From: Apostichopus japonicus
Taxonomy: Eukaryota; Echinodermata; Holothuroidea; Aspidochirotida; Stichopodidae
Assembly (NCBI RefSeq): GCF_037975245.1
Contig: NC_092571.1
Span: 15,993,917 to 16,057,916 of the forward strand
DNA length: 64,000 nucleotides
Direction of reading: 5' to 3'
Each line of letters begins with the position of its first letter. Within the stretch, counting starts at the first letter, position 1. The notes beneath the pieces are model-generated. The model did no database searches, was not told where the DNA came from, and was given only the letters and a program-made list of their open reading frames with translations. Below are positions 1-10,812 of this stretch, piece after piece. The position numbers and the translations under genes are program-made.

Positions 1-3000
1 CAAGATGCCTTAAAGAACCAATTCCCATGGAGACAAGGGGGAAGAGGAAAGAAATTTGATATTATTTTTATCTTCGTGATGACGGCTGACTGGAGTGGAA
101 TATTGAGATGGGTAAAAATTAATTTGTATCAGCAACGAGACTGATGACTTGCAATTGTCGCCGTTTAATTTTGAGATGAGGTCCTTTATTTTCTATCAAA
201 ATGTTTGACGATATGGATGAAATTAAGGATCTAATAGCTCCTAGAATTGAGAATGATATTCTCCGTGATAATTAATGTTAAGGCATATTGATTGGGGACG
301 AGCGTCCATATCAAGGGATGCAGCCTATTCAAGCGAACTTTTATGGTGGAGGGGGGGGGGGGGAACAATCGTTCCGTAATGGGTACATTTATGACTCATA
401 TTCCAAAAATTAGTTGGAGAAATAGTTGAACAAGAGTTTGCGAAAGGAAGACCGCAGAAATAAACATATTTTTTTCCCGTTAGCTTCATGTATATATACT
501 GAAAATTCTTGAATTAATTTATGTTACTTTAATAATGAATGAGGAATAAAGTGTAGTACGGCCTAACATGTTGAAAGCCGTCATTCAGCTTTACTTTAGG
601 ACTGAAAAAGAGACCCCCACCCCCTCCCCTCCCCAAATCAACTGTTTACTATATAGCAATTCTAGCCATACATGATAAAGACTGTTACTGGGTTTGGAAA
701 TTAAAGCTATCCATGGCATTGTCTGGATGCTAATAAATTAATTGTTGAAACAATAACCAGCCTTTTTTTTAAAGTGTTTTTTTTTTAAACAATTGAGAAG
801 AAAAGAAAAGTAAGTTTTAAGGTTTGTTAGTTTCCTGCTTTCAAATAATGATCACATGACTACATCCTCTTTCCCTTTGTCTGTGATCAAATCAAAGACA
901 CACCTTAAAAAATAAAACAAAGAACCTGTAACATCCATGGATGAACAACAAAACTGAGCATAATTATAGCATTCCAATTATCTAAGCTATTTCGTTAATT
1001 ATCTTGCAGATTAAAATCACTGTTAACCTATAAAAAAAACTAGGGGACTTAGAAGAAAATTTCCCTCCCCATCTCACAGCTTGAGACCATGACATGGCAA
1101 AGCTTACAAGAGGGTCAGGATACCCTGGTGAGGTCAAATTTAAATTGGGATCTCCAATCTCTGGGCGTGAGATCCCCGAAGGACTCACAAAAGATGGCTC
1201 AAAATACCATATTTGGTAATATTTGGTACTCCCATATAGTCAATTCTGTCTCTAAGGATTCTCTTATTCTCTGTTTTAATAATGAGCCTGGCAATAAGTT
1301 TGTGTGTGGTTAATATATGGTAAAAACTGGATAATGGTGGATGTGAGAGAACATTGATTGCAGACTACAAAGAAATTTATGCGACTCAGCCTGTATTTCA
1401 GCAAAGAGTACTGATGACAAAAGTGTGATTGGGCGGGTACCTGTGAGTTTGCAGCATGGAATCAATAACAAATCTTTTTGCCTTTTTGCGTCTAGCCAAG
1501 ATTATTCCTATCAACCTGCTCCCCCCTCTCACTTCCCCCTCCCCCTCCTCCTCTTCCCAACCCTATCCATGCAAATGATTATTTTCGGTGGGAAAGTGCA
1601 TGAGTAGATGGTTGACAGGCAAGAGAGTAGCATTTTAAGTAAATGTTTCAAACTTTACAGATCAGGGTTGGCAATTCCCTATTCATTTATTTCTTAAAAC
1701 TTGATATAGATCTGTCTTTGTGTGGGGGCGGGGGGGGGGGTTGGAGGGATGTGATAAGGGAGAGAATATAACCCACTATACTACTGTATTTTCATTAATA
1801 AGAGGCACTTGTGACTTTTGAAAAAGGGCTTTTTTGATGTCTTCCACAAAACTGGGAGAAGGGGGTGGGACAGTGCCCCTTTCTCTGCCACCCTGAAGTT
1901 GGTCACTTGGTCTGTGTTGTTATCAGGGCAAACATTATTTTTTGAAAAGGCTCTCTGTCCATTAAAAATATTACTTTGTCTCTCCCTGTCATGTGACACA
2001 CTGGCAAAAAATTCTATTGCGATTGTGAATACACAGCATGTATTCTGAGCTGTGAGGCTTGACCAAAACTCTTTTTTTTTTTCTTGTTTAGGTACAAAGC
2101 AATATCATATTCCACTGTGCAAAGTTCAGTTACCATGGTAATGTCAATTATGTCACTGATATAAGACATAGGAAACCTTACAAAACTTTAAAAAAAGAAG
2201 AAAAAAAAGAAAAGGGTGAATAAAAAAAAAAATAGGGATATTTGAAATAAAGGATGCACACTATCCGGATGTGGGATTTCATACCCTAGTTAATGTAAAT
2301 TTGACTTTGAATGTCAGGGGAAACATCCCCCCCCCCTCCACCTCCTTAAGGCAGCTGTTATTCATAGCCGTCACTTTAATAGCACTGTGCTGAGTGTTAG
2401 CTCAATGCGATGGCCCTCAAGGCCATGAGCTCTGGTCTGTTTGCTGTACTTTGCACTCACTTTCTCACTTTTTTTTTACGAACTTGAATGCAATTACATT
2501 CATACTATGACAACCTACACTTTTTTCCCCTTTGTCTTTCCAATTATCACTCAGTACAGTAATTCAACAATCATGGAAAAGTCATGTAAAGCTCATTCAA
2601 AATTCTCAGGCTGACTGTTTTGTCCAACTTGTTATTCAATCATTCAAAATAATGCTTGCTAAATAACAAATTTGACAAAAGGATCGATAGTCCATTATTT
2701 AAAAAAAAAAAAATGGGTAGTTTTTTCTCAATAATCTTGATATAGACTTGACCACAGTGGGGTTATATTCATTTATAGTCTTCACCATGAAAAATGGCGG
2801 AGCAGGAAGTTCCACAAATCGGCTCAATCAAACTGCAGTGATTAGAGCTAGAAAACGACCTGAAAACTTTGTGGACAGTGGCACGTAAACAAAAAAAAAA
2901 GAATAAACCCTAGTCCTTTTCTCTATTTCCTCTCCAGACTTCCACAAAGTCCGATTTAACGGGAATCGTGAACGGCCTGTGTAATTTAACGGGATTGCAA

Positions 3001-3122
3001 AAGAGATTGAAAGATCTCTAATGCAATTAGGTTAGATCATCCAACAATAATAAACACTATAGATAGCTGTTGTATTCATTGTGATCTGTAAATTGTGTAT
3101 TTTGAACTTTGTGTTTATTAAG

Positions 3123-3198
3123 ACTGATGAGGGATTCTCCCTAGCCCGTGAAAACGAAGATAACTATGTCCGTTCGATAAGGAACAGAATTCTCTACG
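3123..3198 (+). CDS. possible small coding exon, unidentified
   Basis: A 76-nt open stretch sits between an acceptor-like TTTATTAAG and a strong donor (CTCTACG followed by GTGAGT). It reads TDEGFSLAREN and on to RNRILYG, hydrophilic and protein-like, with one base left over at the end. I do not recognise it. It lies on the strand opposite the CASZ1 intron, so it would belong to a nested or antisense transcript. The upstream pyrimidine tract is only moderate, and a chance open frame of this length is easy to find. Confidence 0.22.
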
Positions 3199-5082
3199 GT
3201 GAGTGCTCGGATGAGAGAGGAAAGACAGAAATAAAGAAAGAAAGAAAAAGAAAACCTACATATGACATTCACTTCCTTCTCTCTGTTGAAAGTAATTATA
3301 CATCACATAAAAATTAAACAATTAAAAGATTCATGACAAACTGCTCGGAAAAAAAAACGCAAAGAAAACAGAATAAAAAACGAAAAGAAAAAGGGAAAAG
3401 GGAGAGAAGGCTTTGACATATATCATTATTTCATTTACAATACACTTAAAGCTGTGTAACTTTTAAATGTTCAAGTTTCACGCCACAAATAATAGTCCAG
3501 AAAATGAAACGATAATTTATCATTTGATAAATGATGATATGAGAGCTCTTGTTTCTTTAGGACTTGTGTGTCATTAACAGCTTAAACACTGATGATAGTT
3601 TCATAGAGGTATATATGGGCGACAAAATTGGGCAAAATTGTATGGAATGGGTTTTTTTTTTTTTTACAGTAGCTTCCCATTGTATGGAAAACCAAGGCAG
3701 GATGGACGTACATATATATTAGATGTGAAAGCTCGACAAAAATGGTAAACTTGATGCAAATTAGTGAGTTAAATTCTACATATTCACATTCAAGAAAGCT
3801 GTATTAGACAAAAGAAATATAGAAAGAATCTAATCATGTATGGAAAGGAGTGGCAAGATGAAGGATGGTATGGTAAGGGGGCGGGGGTGGGTGGAGGAGG
3901 AGGTGGGGGGGGAGAATTATGTATTTGTTTGGGGAAAGGACTGCTTCCAAATTTAACATGTAGCATGTACAGTTTGAATAATTTACAACAGATAGAGTAT
4001 GCCTTGCAATGTTTCTAATTTTTCGTGTTTTTCTGCTTGTTTAACCTAGCTTAGCAGAACTCTCTTTCGGAGTTCAACTTCATCTCTATTAAAAGAGGTC
4101 AAACTTTTATAACGACTGTTTTCAATCTTCAAAATTCCAGTCGGTCGGTCGGTCGGCCTTCAGAATATAAATTAATTTGTTTAATATGATTTTTTTTTAA
4201 AACTTTTTTGTCATCTATAACCATTTAAGCAGATATCACTTTCCTTAAAAAAAAATTCATTAACCTGAATGGAAACAGTTCAAGTGACAAAGCCACAAAC
4301 AATTATTAAACATATGTCAAAAATAACCCGAAAAAGATTATTCTCCGACCACTTTCACACCTCCGACCAATCAGGGACGGCACCGTCCTCTCAGCTAGAC
4401 ATAACAAAAAAAAAAAAGTGAACTTGAGAGGGATGATTCCGCCTGCTGCCTCTCCTATGTCAGCCTCATTAAATCTTACGCACTATTAACCTAACATTTT
4501 TATCCAACACCAAACGAACCCACCAGACTCTGCAAGAGTTAACATATGCCGTCAACGAGTCGGACAGAAACGCCGACAAGTCGCAACGGAATTTGTTATC
4601 AAAAGATTCTGTACCAATTTTTACGGTCCACATGCGGCCGGCAATCATTGTTTATTTATGGCCATCGCCCAGGTTTATCCTATCACTGTGTTTTTTTTTT
4701 CCCGTTGCCATATGGAAATTTTATTCCATTTTTCTAGTCGCCCTAATTAACAACATTATCTACATATGTATATATATATATATGTTTATAACCACTTACA
4801 TGACTCCAGGCTAAAGCAAGTCAAAATCTACCACTTCCTCGTGCACGTGAACGGATGCCATTGACGAGCGCTCTCCGTGGGTAGTTTAGGGGGTGGGAAG
4901 CCTCGAGTTTCCGAAGCTTTAAATTAAGTAGCAGTTTAATTTGAAGGTGAAAATGCATGGAGAGGAAAATCTTTTGGGGTTTTTGGGAGATTGAAAAATG
5001 CTGAAGATAAAAAGCAAAAGACTACAGGTTTTTAAGCAAGTTTTGCCAACAATCCTATAAACTACCCGATGGTTTAATGGTC

Positions 5083-5200
5083 GTGCTGTGGGGGGGAGGG
5101 TAAAATAGGCATGGGTGCTGTGGGAAGAAGGATAAGATGGGCATGGGTGCTGTGGAGGATGGTAAGGGCTTGGGTGTTTTGGGGAGGGAAGGATGGACAT
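5083..5200. repeat. degenerate minisatellite, G-rich
   Basis: A unit of about 40-45 bp containing GGCATGGGTGCTGTGG recurs about three to four times with substitutions, in a purine-rich context. No coding role is evident. Confidence 0.6.
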
Positions 5201-7953
5201 AGATGTTGAATGATTGATTCATGGGGGAAGGGAGAGGGGGATGGGGAGGTAGAGAAGGCTATTGGGGGGATTATAGCAGGTAGGGCAGCTATTACATTGT
5301 TATCACAAAAATTATGATCCTATGGAATGAGTTGGGAATGTTAATGTTACTAAAACTGTTCATTTTACATAAGATGCCATTATCAAACCAACTTTTCATT
5401 ACTTTACAGGTTATTCTTCTTTAGACTTATCATAATACCAGACTGACTCCTGTAATATATGTTAGTTTGTTAATAGACGTGGTTTGTTTATTTCTTCTTG
5501 TAGTTGGTCATCAAGTGGTGGGCTGGCCTTTAAGAAGCTCCACTGAGGGGGGAGGAGGAGGGGGAGGGGGGAAGAAGGTTCCTTTCTTTTCACTGTCCTA
5601 ACTGCCGATGGTCACCATGTATGTTTGTCACCGTGTTATTTTGGCTATGCAATCACAAATAGGGAATAATTCTCTGTTCAAACTTCGTGCTACATAGTAG
5701 TTTAAAGGGGTTTTGTGGTTTTCTATCTTTAAAAAAAATTGAAAAACTACTTTACATCTTAGGACTTTGATCATTTCTTATAGCATTGTGCATGTCCATA
5801 CCCGATAAATTATTCCAGGGCTGCATTGCGCAAATTTACCACATTCACTCAGATATGCTGGCATAACATGTTATGATTTTATAACATAGTTATTAACATA
5901 TGCCACATTATCAAGCACATCTGCAGTCAACTGCCTACAAATTGTCCTTTTGCCAAAAAATTTGATATGTAACCAATCAAAGTCCCAAGCTTTTAAAATC
6001 TACTGTATGTTAACTTTTTTTTTCTTCCCCACCTACTTTTTTTTTTTATATATATAACATGACTCAAAATGATATCTCTTTGACGGCACCCAGGTGAAAA
6101 CCATTATAAAAAAAAAACAACCTCGGTGACTCAGAACTAGCATCATCGGCCAGAAAAAAGCAGATCAACATTTTTTCTTTTGTCTCTAATCTTTTAGATG
6201 CAAGGAAGAAGAAAAAAATAACAAAGTCACAAAACCAGGAGGAAGGAAGCATGGCTTAAAGAACGTGGAGATAAAAAACAGCAAAAAGTCTGACAAAAAC
6301 TGTCGCTTCCTGCTAGATATGGTTCTGCGATCTGTGCGGTAACGAGCAAATTTGGTCTCCCTTTCTAAATAAGCTTAAGATGGCTTTGTAATGAAGGAAA
6401 TTGAAATCACAGCATTAATCAAGATCGAGGACTAGCTCTTCCTCTGACAGGAATCGGGTCATTTTGAGCAATTTAGGCTGAAAATGGCCGATAGCGAACT
6501 GGATGTGATTCAGACAGATTAAACGCCGGGACTTTAGAAATCATTCACAATAGGAATATGTACATGTATATATCCATATATAGTTTCTAAGGGGGAGAGA
6601 GATACAATTAGCCTTGGCCTACTCTCAAAACAGGTCATAAAAAAATTAAACGGGGAAAACAAATTATCGAAACAAGATCCCAGATTGGGGGGTGTTTTCA
6701 ATTAGCCGTACAGGCTTTGTTGCCTTCGTGAGCAGAACGATCAATTTTGACTGTACATTTGACTGTTATTGTACTGAACGTTTGAATGGAACAACAATTG
6801 GTTTAATAGCGATTAAATGGGCCTAAACACGTTATTATGGTACTGCAGAAAGTAGCCAACTAAAATAATGAATTTTCACAGGCAGAGTTAAGTGTAATTT
6901 AATATTCAGGACATACAGACAGATCTAATAAGGGAGGTGAAATTTTATGGAAGCATTTTTCCAAAAGACTTCAATTTGCCTTTTGAAAATTCACAACTCC
7001 CCAATCGGTTTTTTATATATTTATTTTAAAAGCCAAATTTACTGAAATCCTGTTTCTGATGTTGAGGTCATGTAGTCATCATAAAAAGTTAATTCCTGCA
7101 GAAAACTTGTCTACATCAATTATTGATGAATAAACAAATTTCTTAATCAGTTTTCTATTATTTTTTTTTTTTATTTTTTTTTTTTTAGATTCTGTAATAT
7201 TGTAAATTATTCACAAAGATGTCAACTTTCAGCATGGATTCAAAACTGTATGCAAATTTGATGACGCAGGACTAGGCAGGAGGGTTTAAGTCGTTTAAGT
7301 TCAGAATATACACATTCTTGTACACTAACACTTTTAAGGCCCCCATAACTAGTGTACACTCAAGGCACTCCACAAGAGTCTATGAGTGTACTGACAAGAG
7401 TACCATTTTTAAAACTTAAGGACTCCTCTAGGTCACATCAAAAGACAACCTTCTTTTAAAATGTATTTAAACGGTCTGAAGTGGAATGGACAGAATATTT
7501 AACACAAGTTATATGAAAAACCTTTTAATGACCATTTCGCCGTCTAGCTTGTTAAATTTCATTTCGATCGACTTTAAAAAACAGTACGTATGTACTCGCA
7601 CTAGATATCCTGGAATGCACACATGTACACAACATGGAGAATGGACATGCATTGTACGGTGGCTCTGTGAAACCATCAGATTCAAATTATTTCCTAACAT
7701 ATATATGCTACGGAAGCAGAGAGTGGTCACCCTTTTGTTCCTTCACAGAAAAAATCACAAAATCGTTTTGCTAAATTCAGACGTGGACTGTAACAAGGCT
7801 AGTGAGACACTGTAAAAGTGCAAATTGGATGGAATAATCTTTGGAGAGAATCAGCAACTTATAGAGCCCGTCAATTAGTTTCGGCCAATTTGGAAACCTA
7901 GTATATGGACACTCGTGCATGACGAAGTACTCAAAATCACACTGAGGGCCGTG

Positions 7954-7966
7954 TACTCATACAGAC
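7954..7966 (+). repeat. target-site duplication, left copy
   Basis: TACTCATACAGAC, identical to 8139-8151 on the other side of the fold-back insertion. Confidence 0.75.
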
Positions 7967-8138
7967 TGTGTAAAAGTAAGTTGGCCTGAAGTTTCGATCC
8001 TAGCAGGATCTTCTTTTAGCCTTTGAAGAAGATCCTGCTTGGATCGAAACGTCAGGCCAACTTACTTTTACACAGGCTCTTACACAGGCTCTTTAGTGGA
8101 TAAGCAGTTTGCTAGCAGTTTTATTTTATTTTGATTTT
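7967..8138 (+). mobile_element. fold-back retro-insertion, Penelope/LINE-like 3' end, with 13-bp target-site duplication
   Basis: The 13-mer TACTCATACAGAC occurs at 7954-7966 and again at 8139-8151, exactly flanking this segment. The insert starts with an inverted repeat: the arms at about 7966-8015 and 8026-8076 differ at only about three positions and are separated by a 10-bp loop. It then continues into a T-rich end (TTTTATTTTATTTTG). The right arm reads as an open frame beginning KKILLGSKRQ and stopping at 8101-8103, with an in-frame 12-bp duplication (CTCTTACACAGG). A long variable-size duplication with a simple-sequence end indicates target-primed insertion. Assignment to Penelope-like elements is from memory of similar C-terminal sequences and is tentative. 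Confidence 0.7.
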
Positions 8139-8151
8139 TACTCATACAGAC
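8139..8151 (+). repeat. target-site duplication, right copy
   Basis: Identical 13 bp to 7954-7966, immediately after the T-rich end of the insertion. Confidence 0.75.
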
Positions 8152-9352
8152 GACGGGAAATCTACTAGTGCTTGTACTCATGCCGTTGTACTAAGTCTGG
8201 ATGCTCAACTACTTGGAAGCTTCCTTTTTGAAAATTATGGCAATCTGGTGATAATCTTTTTCTGAATCTTTACGGGAAAGATGAGATACGTATCGCAACA
8301 GGGGAGTTCTTGTGTGGTATATAACTAAGGAATTAACTCACCTAATCATCTATGGATTGATACTCTGGTCACTATTAATTAATTAACTAAAGCTCTAGTT
8401 AAAGGGTCATATCTCAAAAAATTAAAAAGTGATATAAGTACAACCTGCAATGGACTTGACAGTAGGCTCAGTTTTTTTGAACAGTCTAACCAACATATCC
8501 AAATGAAGTGTTTCTTTGCAATAAAAGTCATCTTTTAAGAACAGTGGAATATAATATTTATACACAGAGAGGAACATCTCTATATTAGATTGCAAGATAT
8601 CCATTACACATATAAATATATGACAATTTTGTGGGTGAAATTGAGACAAAAGTTATCACCCAAATACCACTTAACCTATGATAGTGATTCAAGGAACCGG
8701 AATACTATTACAAAACACCTGCAAGTTCTACCTTGCCAAATTTCCACATTTTGTGGGTTTTCTGTTAACTTTGCAAAGCACCTTTAATACAAAAGGTTGC
8801 CTTATAATAGTCGACAGAAAATTAATTAAAAAATGGAAAAAAAAGGGACACAGAAATGTTTTTGTTACTTTGATGAGTCAGGTATTACACTGTGTTCATT
8901 GACCCGGAAAAAAAAAGAGGAAAAGATTGGTGAATGTTCTTAGAGAAGACAAAGTAATTCAACACCTCCACAGCCTTTCTCAAACAGAAAGTATAAATGA
9001 AAACCTTGCACAATGGTGTTTTGATACAAATTTTATGGCTTTTTGTTAAAAAATAATCAATCTTGACAAGTTTTTCAGATGACATGAACAATTTTGTTTT
9101 GGGCTTAACTTTTGTGCTGAAATATTCAATAGCCAAGGGTAGTAGACTATTAGAAGCAATTACAAAACGTTGTACAATTTCGGCTAAAAGTTCGCAAACT
9201 GTCATTTCCTGCTGATATTGAAAAAGAACACTGACATTTCAAAGTTGGAATGGAGATGCGGGGGAAGGGGGAGGGGGGCAAAGAGACAACCACAGTTTGT
9301 TGACTTTGTTCGGGAAGCTGGTTCAGCTGGAAGCAGGTTAAGACAGATAGAT

Positions 9353-9414
9353 AAGAGGGAAGGGTAGAGGGAAGGGTAGAGGGAAGGGTAGAGGGAAGGG
9401 TAGAGGGAAGGGTC
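9353..9414. repeat. 12-bp minisatellite
   Basis: About five near-perfect copies of GGGAAGGGTAGA. Because 12 is a multiple of three, the complementary strand shows spurious open frames with a SLYP repeat; these are not genes. Confidence 0.9.
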
Positions 9415-9568
9415 AAATGAAGGGAAGAGGATTATCAATGGCATAAGAGAGAGGGGGGAGGGGTCTAAAACAAAAAATCAAGGCTTTTTGAAAGAAAAAC
9501 AAAAAAACAAGAAAACATAAGCATATAAAATGCAGAGTAATTGATGAAGAGGGAATCATCTAGGTAAA

Positions 9569-9590
9569 TCTCAAACTTACCAAATGCGAA
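9569..9590 (-). other. CASZ1: splice donor ending the CASZ1 coding exon
   Basis: On the minus strand the exon ends TTTG and the intron begins GTAAGT, a near-perfect donor. Read-through would append about 38 codons rich in Phe, Leu and Met and then stop, which is unlike the hydrophilic exon. This supports splicing here. Confidence 0.85.
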
Positions 9591-10727
9591 GTTGTCCAAT
9601 CTTACGTCATCCCTCTCCCCTCTGTGTTCGTCTTCGTACCCGTACATCCCGAGGAACTCCTTCATGGTGTTTGCCGCATACTCTCTGACGGCTGCCGTGT
9701 CGTACATTGCTTTGTCCTTGTTGTTGTTGTTCAGAGATACTACGGCCCCAAATCCATTCACCCTGTCCCGGGGGATCTCGGTGCCCTCCGTGGGGCTTTC
9801 ACGTTCCTTCTGCTGATGGGGAATGGCCTTTGGCATGCTGAGGTCCTCTGGCTCCGATGGGTACGGTTCCTCGCGCTTGGCCATTGCATCACCGTGTACT
9901 TCTGTATCATTGCCAGTTTCCTCCTCCTCCTCCCCCTTCTCCTGCTCCTTATCTTCGCCTTCATCGATCAGTAGATCAGATTCCTCGTGCCCGTTACTCC
10001 TTTCGGCAAAGTTTGCGATGGCCAACGGGTCGTAGGAGTCTCTCGCGTACCTTTTGTTGGGTTTACGAGAACCGCCGGTGCCCTTGTGAGCTTTCCTGTG
10101 GTGCACCGTGTGTACGGATAGGTCCTGGGGAATCTCTTCCATCGGTGACGACCGGTCGCCGTAACCGTTGGATCTGTGCATAGTAGGAGAGTTTATGTGA
10201 TCTCCCCGAGTAGAAAAGTCAGATATGGAAGTTTTACAACTGTTCTCTTCAAGTTTATCCGCAGAGAGATAATCAACATTTTCTGACAGAGCCAACGGAC
10301 CTCTCTGCTCCGTCTCAAAATCGGTCGGTTCCACGCGGGACACTTTCTTCTTGGATTTGCGGCGGCTGGCCCCGGTCAGGGTCCTGGTAGGGGTGGAGTT
10401 ATTATTGCATTGTGTGGGTGTACTAGCCCTGGATGAGGGTATGCTATCTGTCCCTCCGTCCTCGACTCCATTAACCTCTGTCCCGACCAGACTGTTCTGA
10501 AACCTCTCCCCCTTCTCATCGCCATTCATGGTGACGTCCGTCTCCTCAGAATCTACTTTTGTCGCATTTTCAGAAAGACTTTCAGCGAGATCCTGTTGCT
10601 CTTCCAGCTGTCCAGGGTCCTGTTCGACCTGGGCTCCTCCATCTGAGTCGCCAGGCTGGGCCAAGCTCTTCTTCAACTTGGCGCAGATAGCGTCCAGTTT
10701 GACTTTAGTCTTTGACATCTTGCTCAT
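9581..10727 (-). CDS. CASZ1: castor/CASZ1-type zinc-finger transcription factor, first coding exon (N-terminal 382 residues)
   Basis: Castor/CASZ1 proteins are nuclear zinc-finger regulators of neural and heart development. Seen here: 382 codons plus one base, ending at a GT donor, so the following intron is phase 1. Residues 11-18 (LDAICAKL) and 347-364 (VREYAANTMKEFLGMYGY) match, from memory, two N-terminal blocks of vertebrate CASZ1 in the same order. Between them are low-complexity acidic and Ser/Thr-rich stretches, basic clusters at about 121-128 and 221-229 that could be nuclear localisation signals, and two PxDLS motifs (PQDLS 200-204, PEDLS 293-297) typical of CtBP ligands. No zinc finger is in this exon. 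The start is bounded by an in-frame TGA directly before ATG 10727. Met4 (ATG at 10718) has the better context, with A at -3, and may be used instead. The spacer between the blocks is poorly conserved, so orthology rests on the two blocks. Confidence 0.85.
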
Positions 10728-10786
10728 TCAGCTGCATTGGTTTCTATCTGTTTTCTGATTCCCTGGCTCGCATCACGTCTCTGAAC
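10728..10786 (-). promoter_or_regulatory. CASZ1: 5' leader portion of the CASZ1 exon, with two uORFs
   Basis: The exon begins after a pyrimidine-rich acceptor (AG at 10788-10787, tract about 10789-10810). uORF1 runs 10773-10744, ATG to TAG, 10 codons including the stop, with G at -3. uORF2 starts at 10737 and stops at 10705, overlapping the main start in another frame. The frame of the main CDS contains two TGA codons in the leader, so no upstream exon can extend the protein in frame. The remaining leader exons and the promoter must be at higher coordinates; I could not place them. Confidence 0.7.
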
Positions 10787-10812
10787 CTGTGACGAAAGAA
10801 GAAGAAGTAAGC
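10787..10812 (-). other. CASZ1: splice acceptor preceding the CASZ1 coding exon
   Basis: On the minus strand a CTTCTTCTTC-type pyrimidine tract leads to TCACAG and then GTTCAG. A terminal AG, a pyrimidine tract and a downstream start codon with bounded frame make this the likely acceptor. The first base of the exon would be 10786. Confidence 0.7.

Larger units (their letters stand above)
1..9580 (-). other. CASZ1: intron of CASZ1 following the first coding exon (runs off the window)
   Basis: Minus-strand sequence downstream of the donor. I searched both strands for zinc-finger Cys/His patterns and for CASZ1-like blocks and saw none, so the next CASZ1 exon is probably outside the window. Contents: a G13 run at 351-363, a second G tract at 1730-1740, poly-A/T runs, (TCGG)4 near 4139, a short AT repeat at 4763-4784, a minisatellite near 5.1 kb, a fold-back insertion at 8 kb and a 12-bp minisatellite at 9.35 kb. 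A moderately G+C-rich single-copy stretch at about 4320-4720 and another at 6270-6560 stand out from the background. Confidence 0.65.

Noticed and set aside
9150-9444. Minus-strand frames with PSTL / SLYP repeats
   Set aside because: Produced by the 12-bp minisatellite at 9353-9414; a unit of 12 keeps any frame open.
9592-10183. Open frames on the plus strand opposite the CASZ1 exon
   Set aside because: They are shadows of the minus-strand coding exon: low-complexity composition, no splice support and no recognisable domain.
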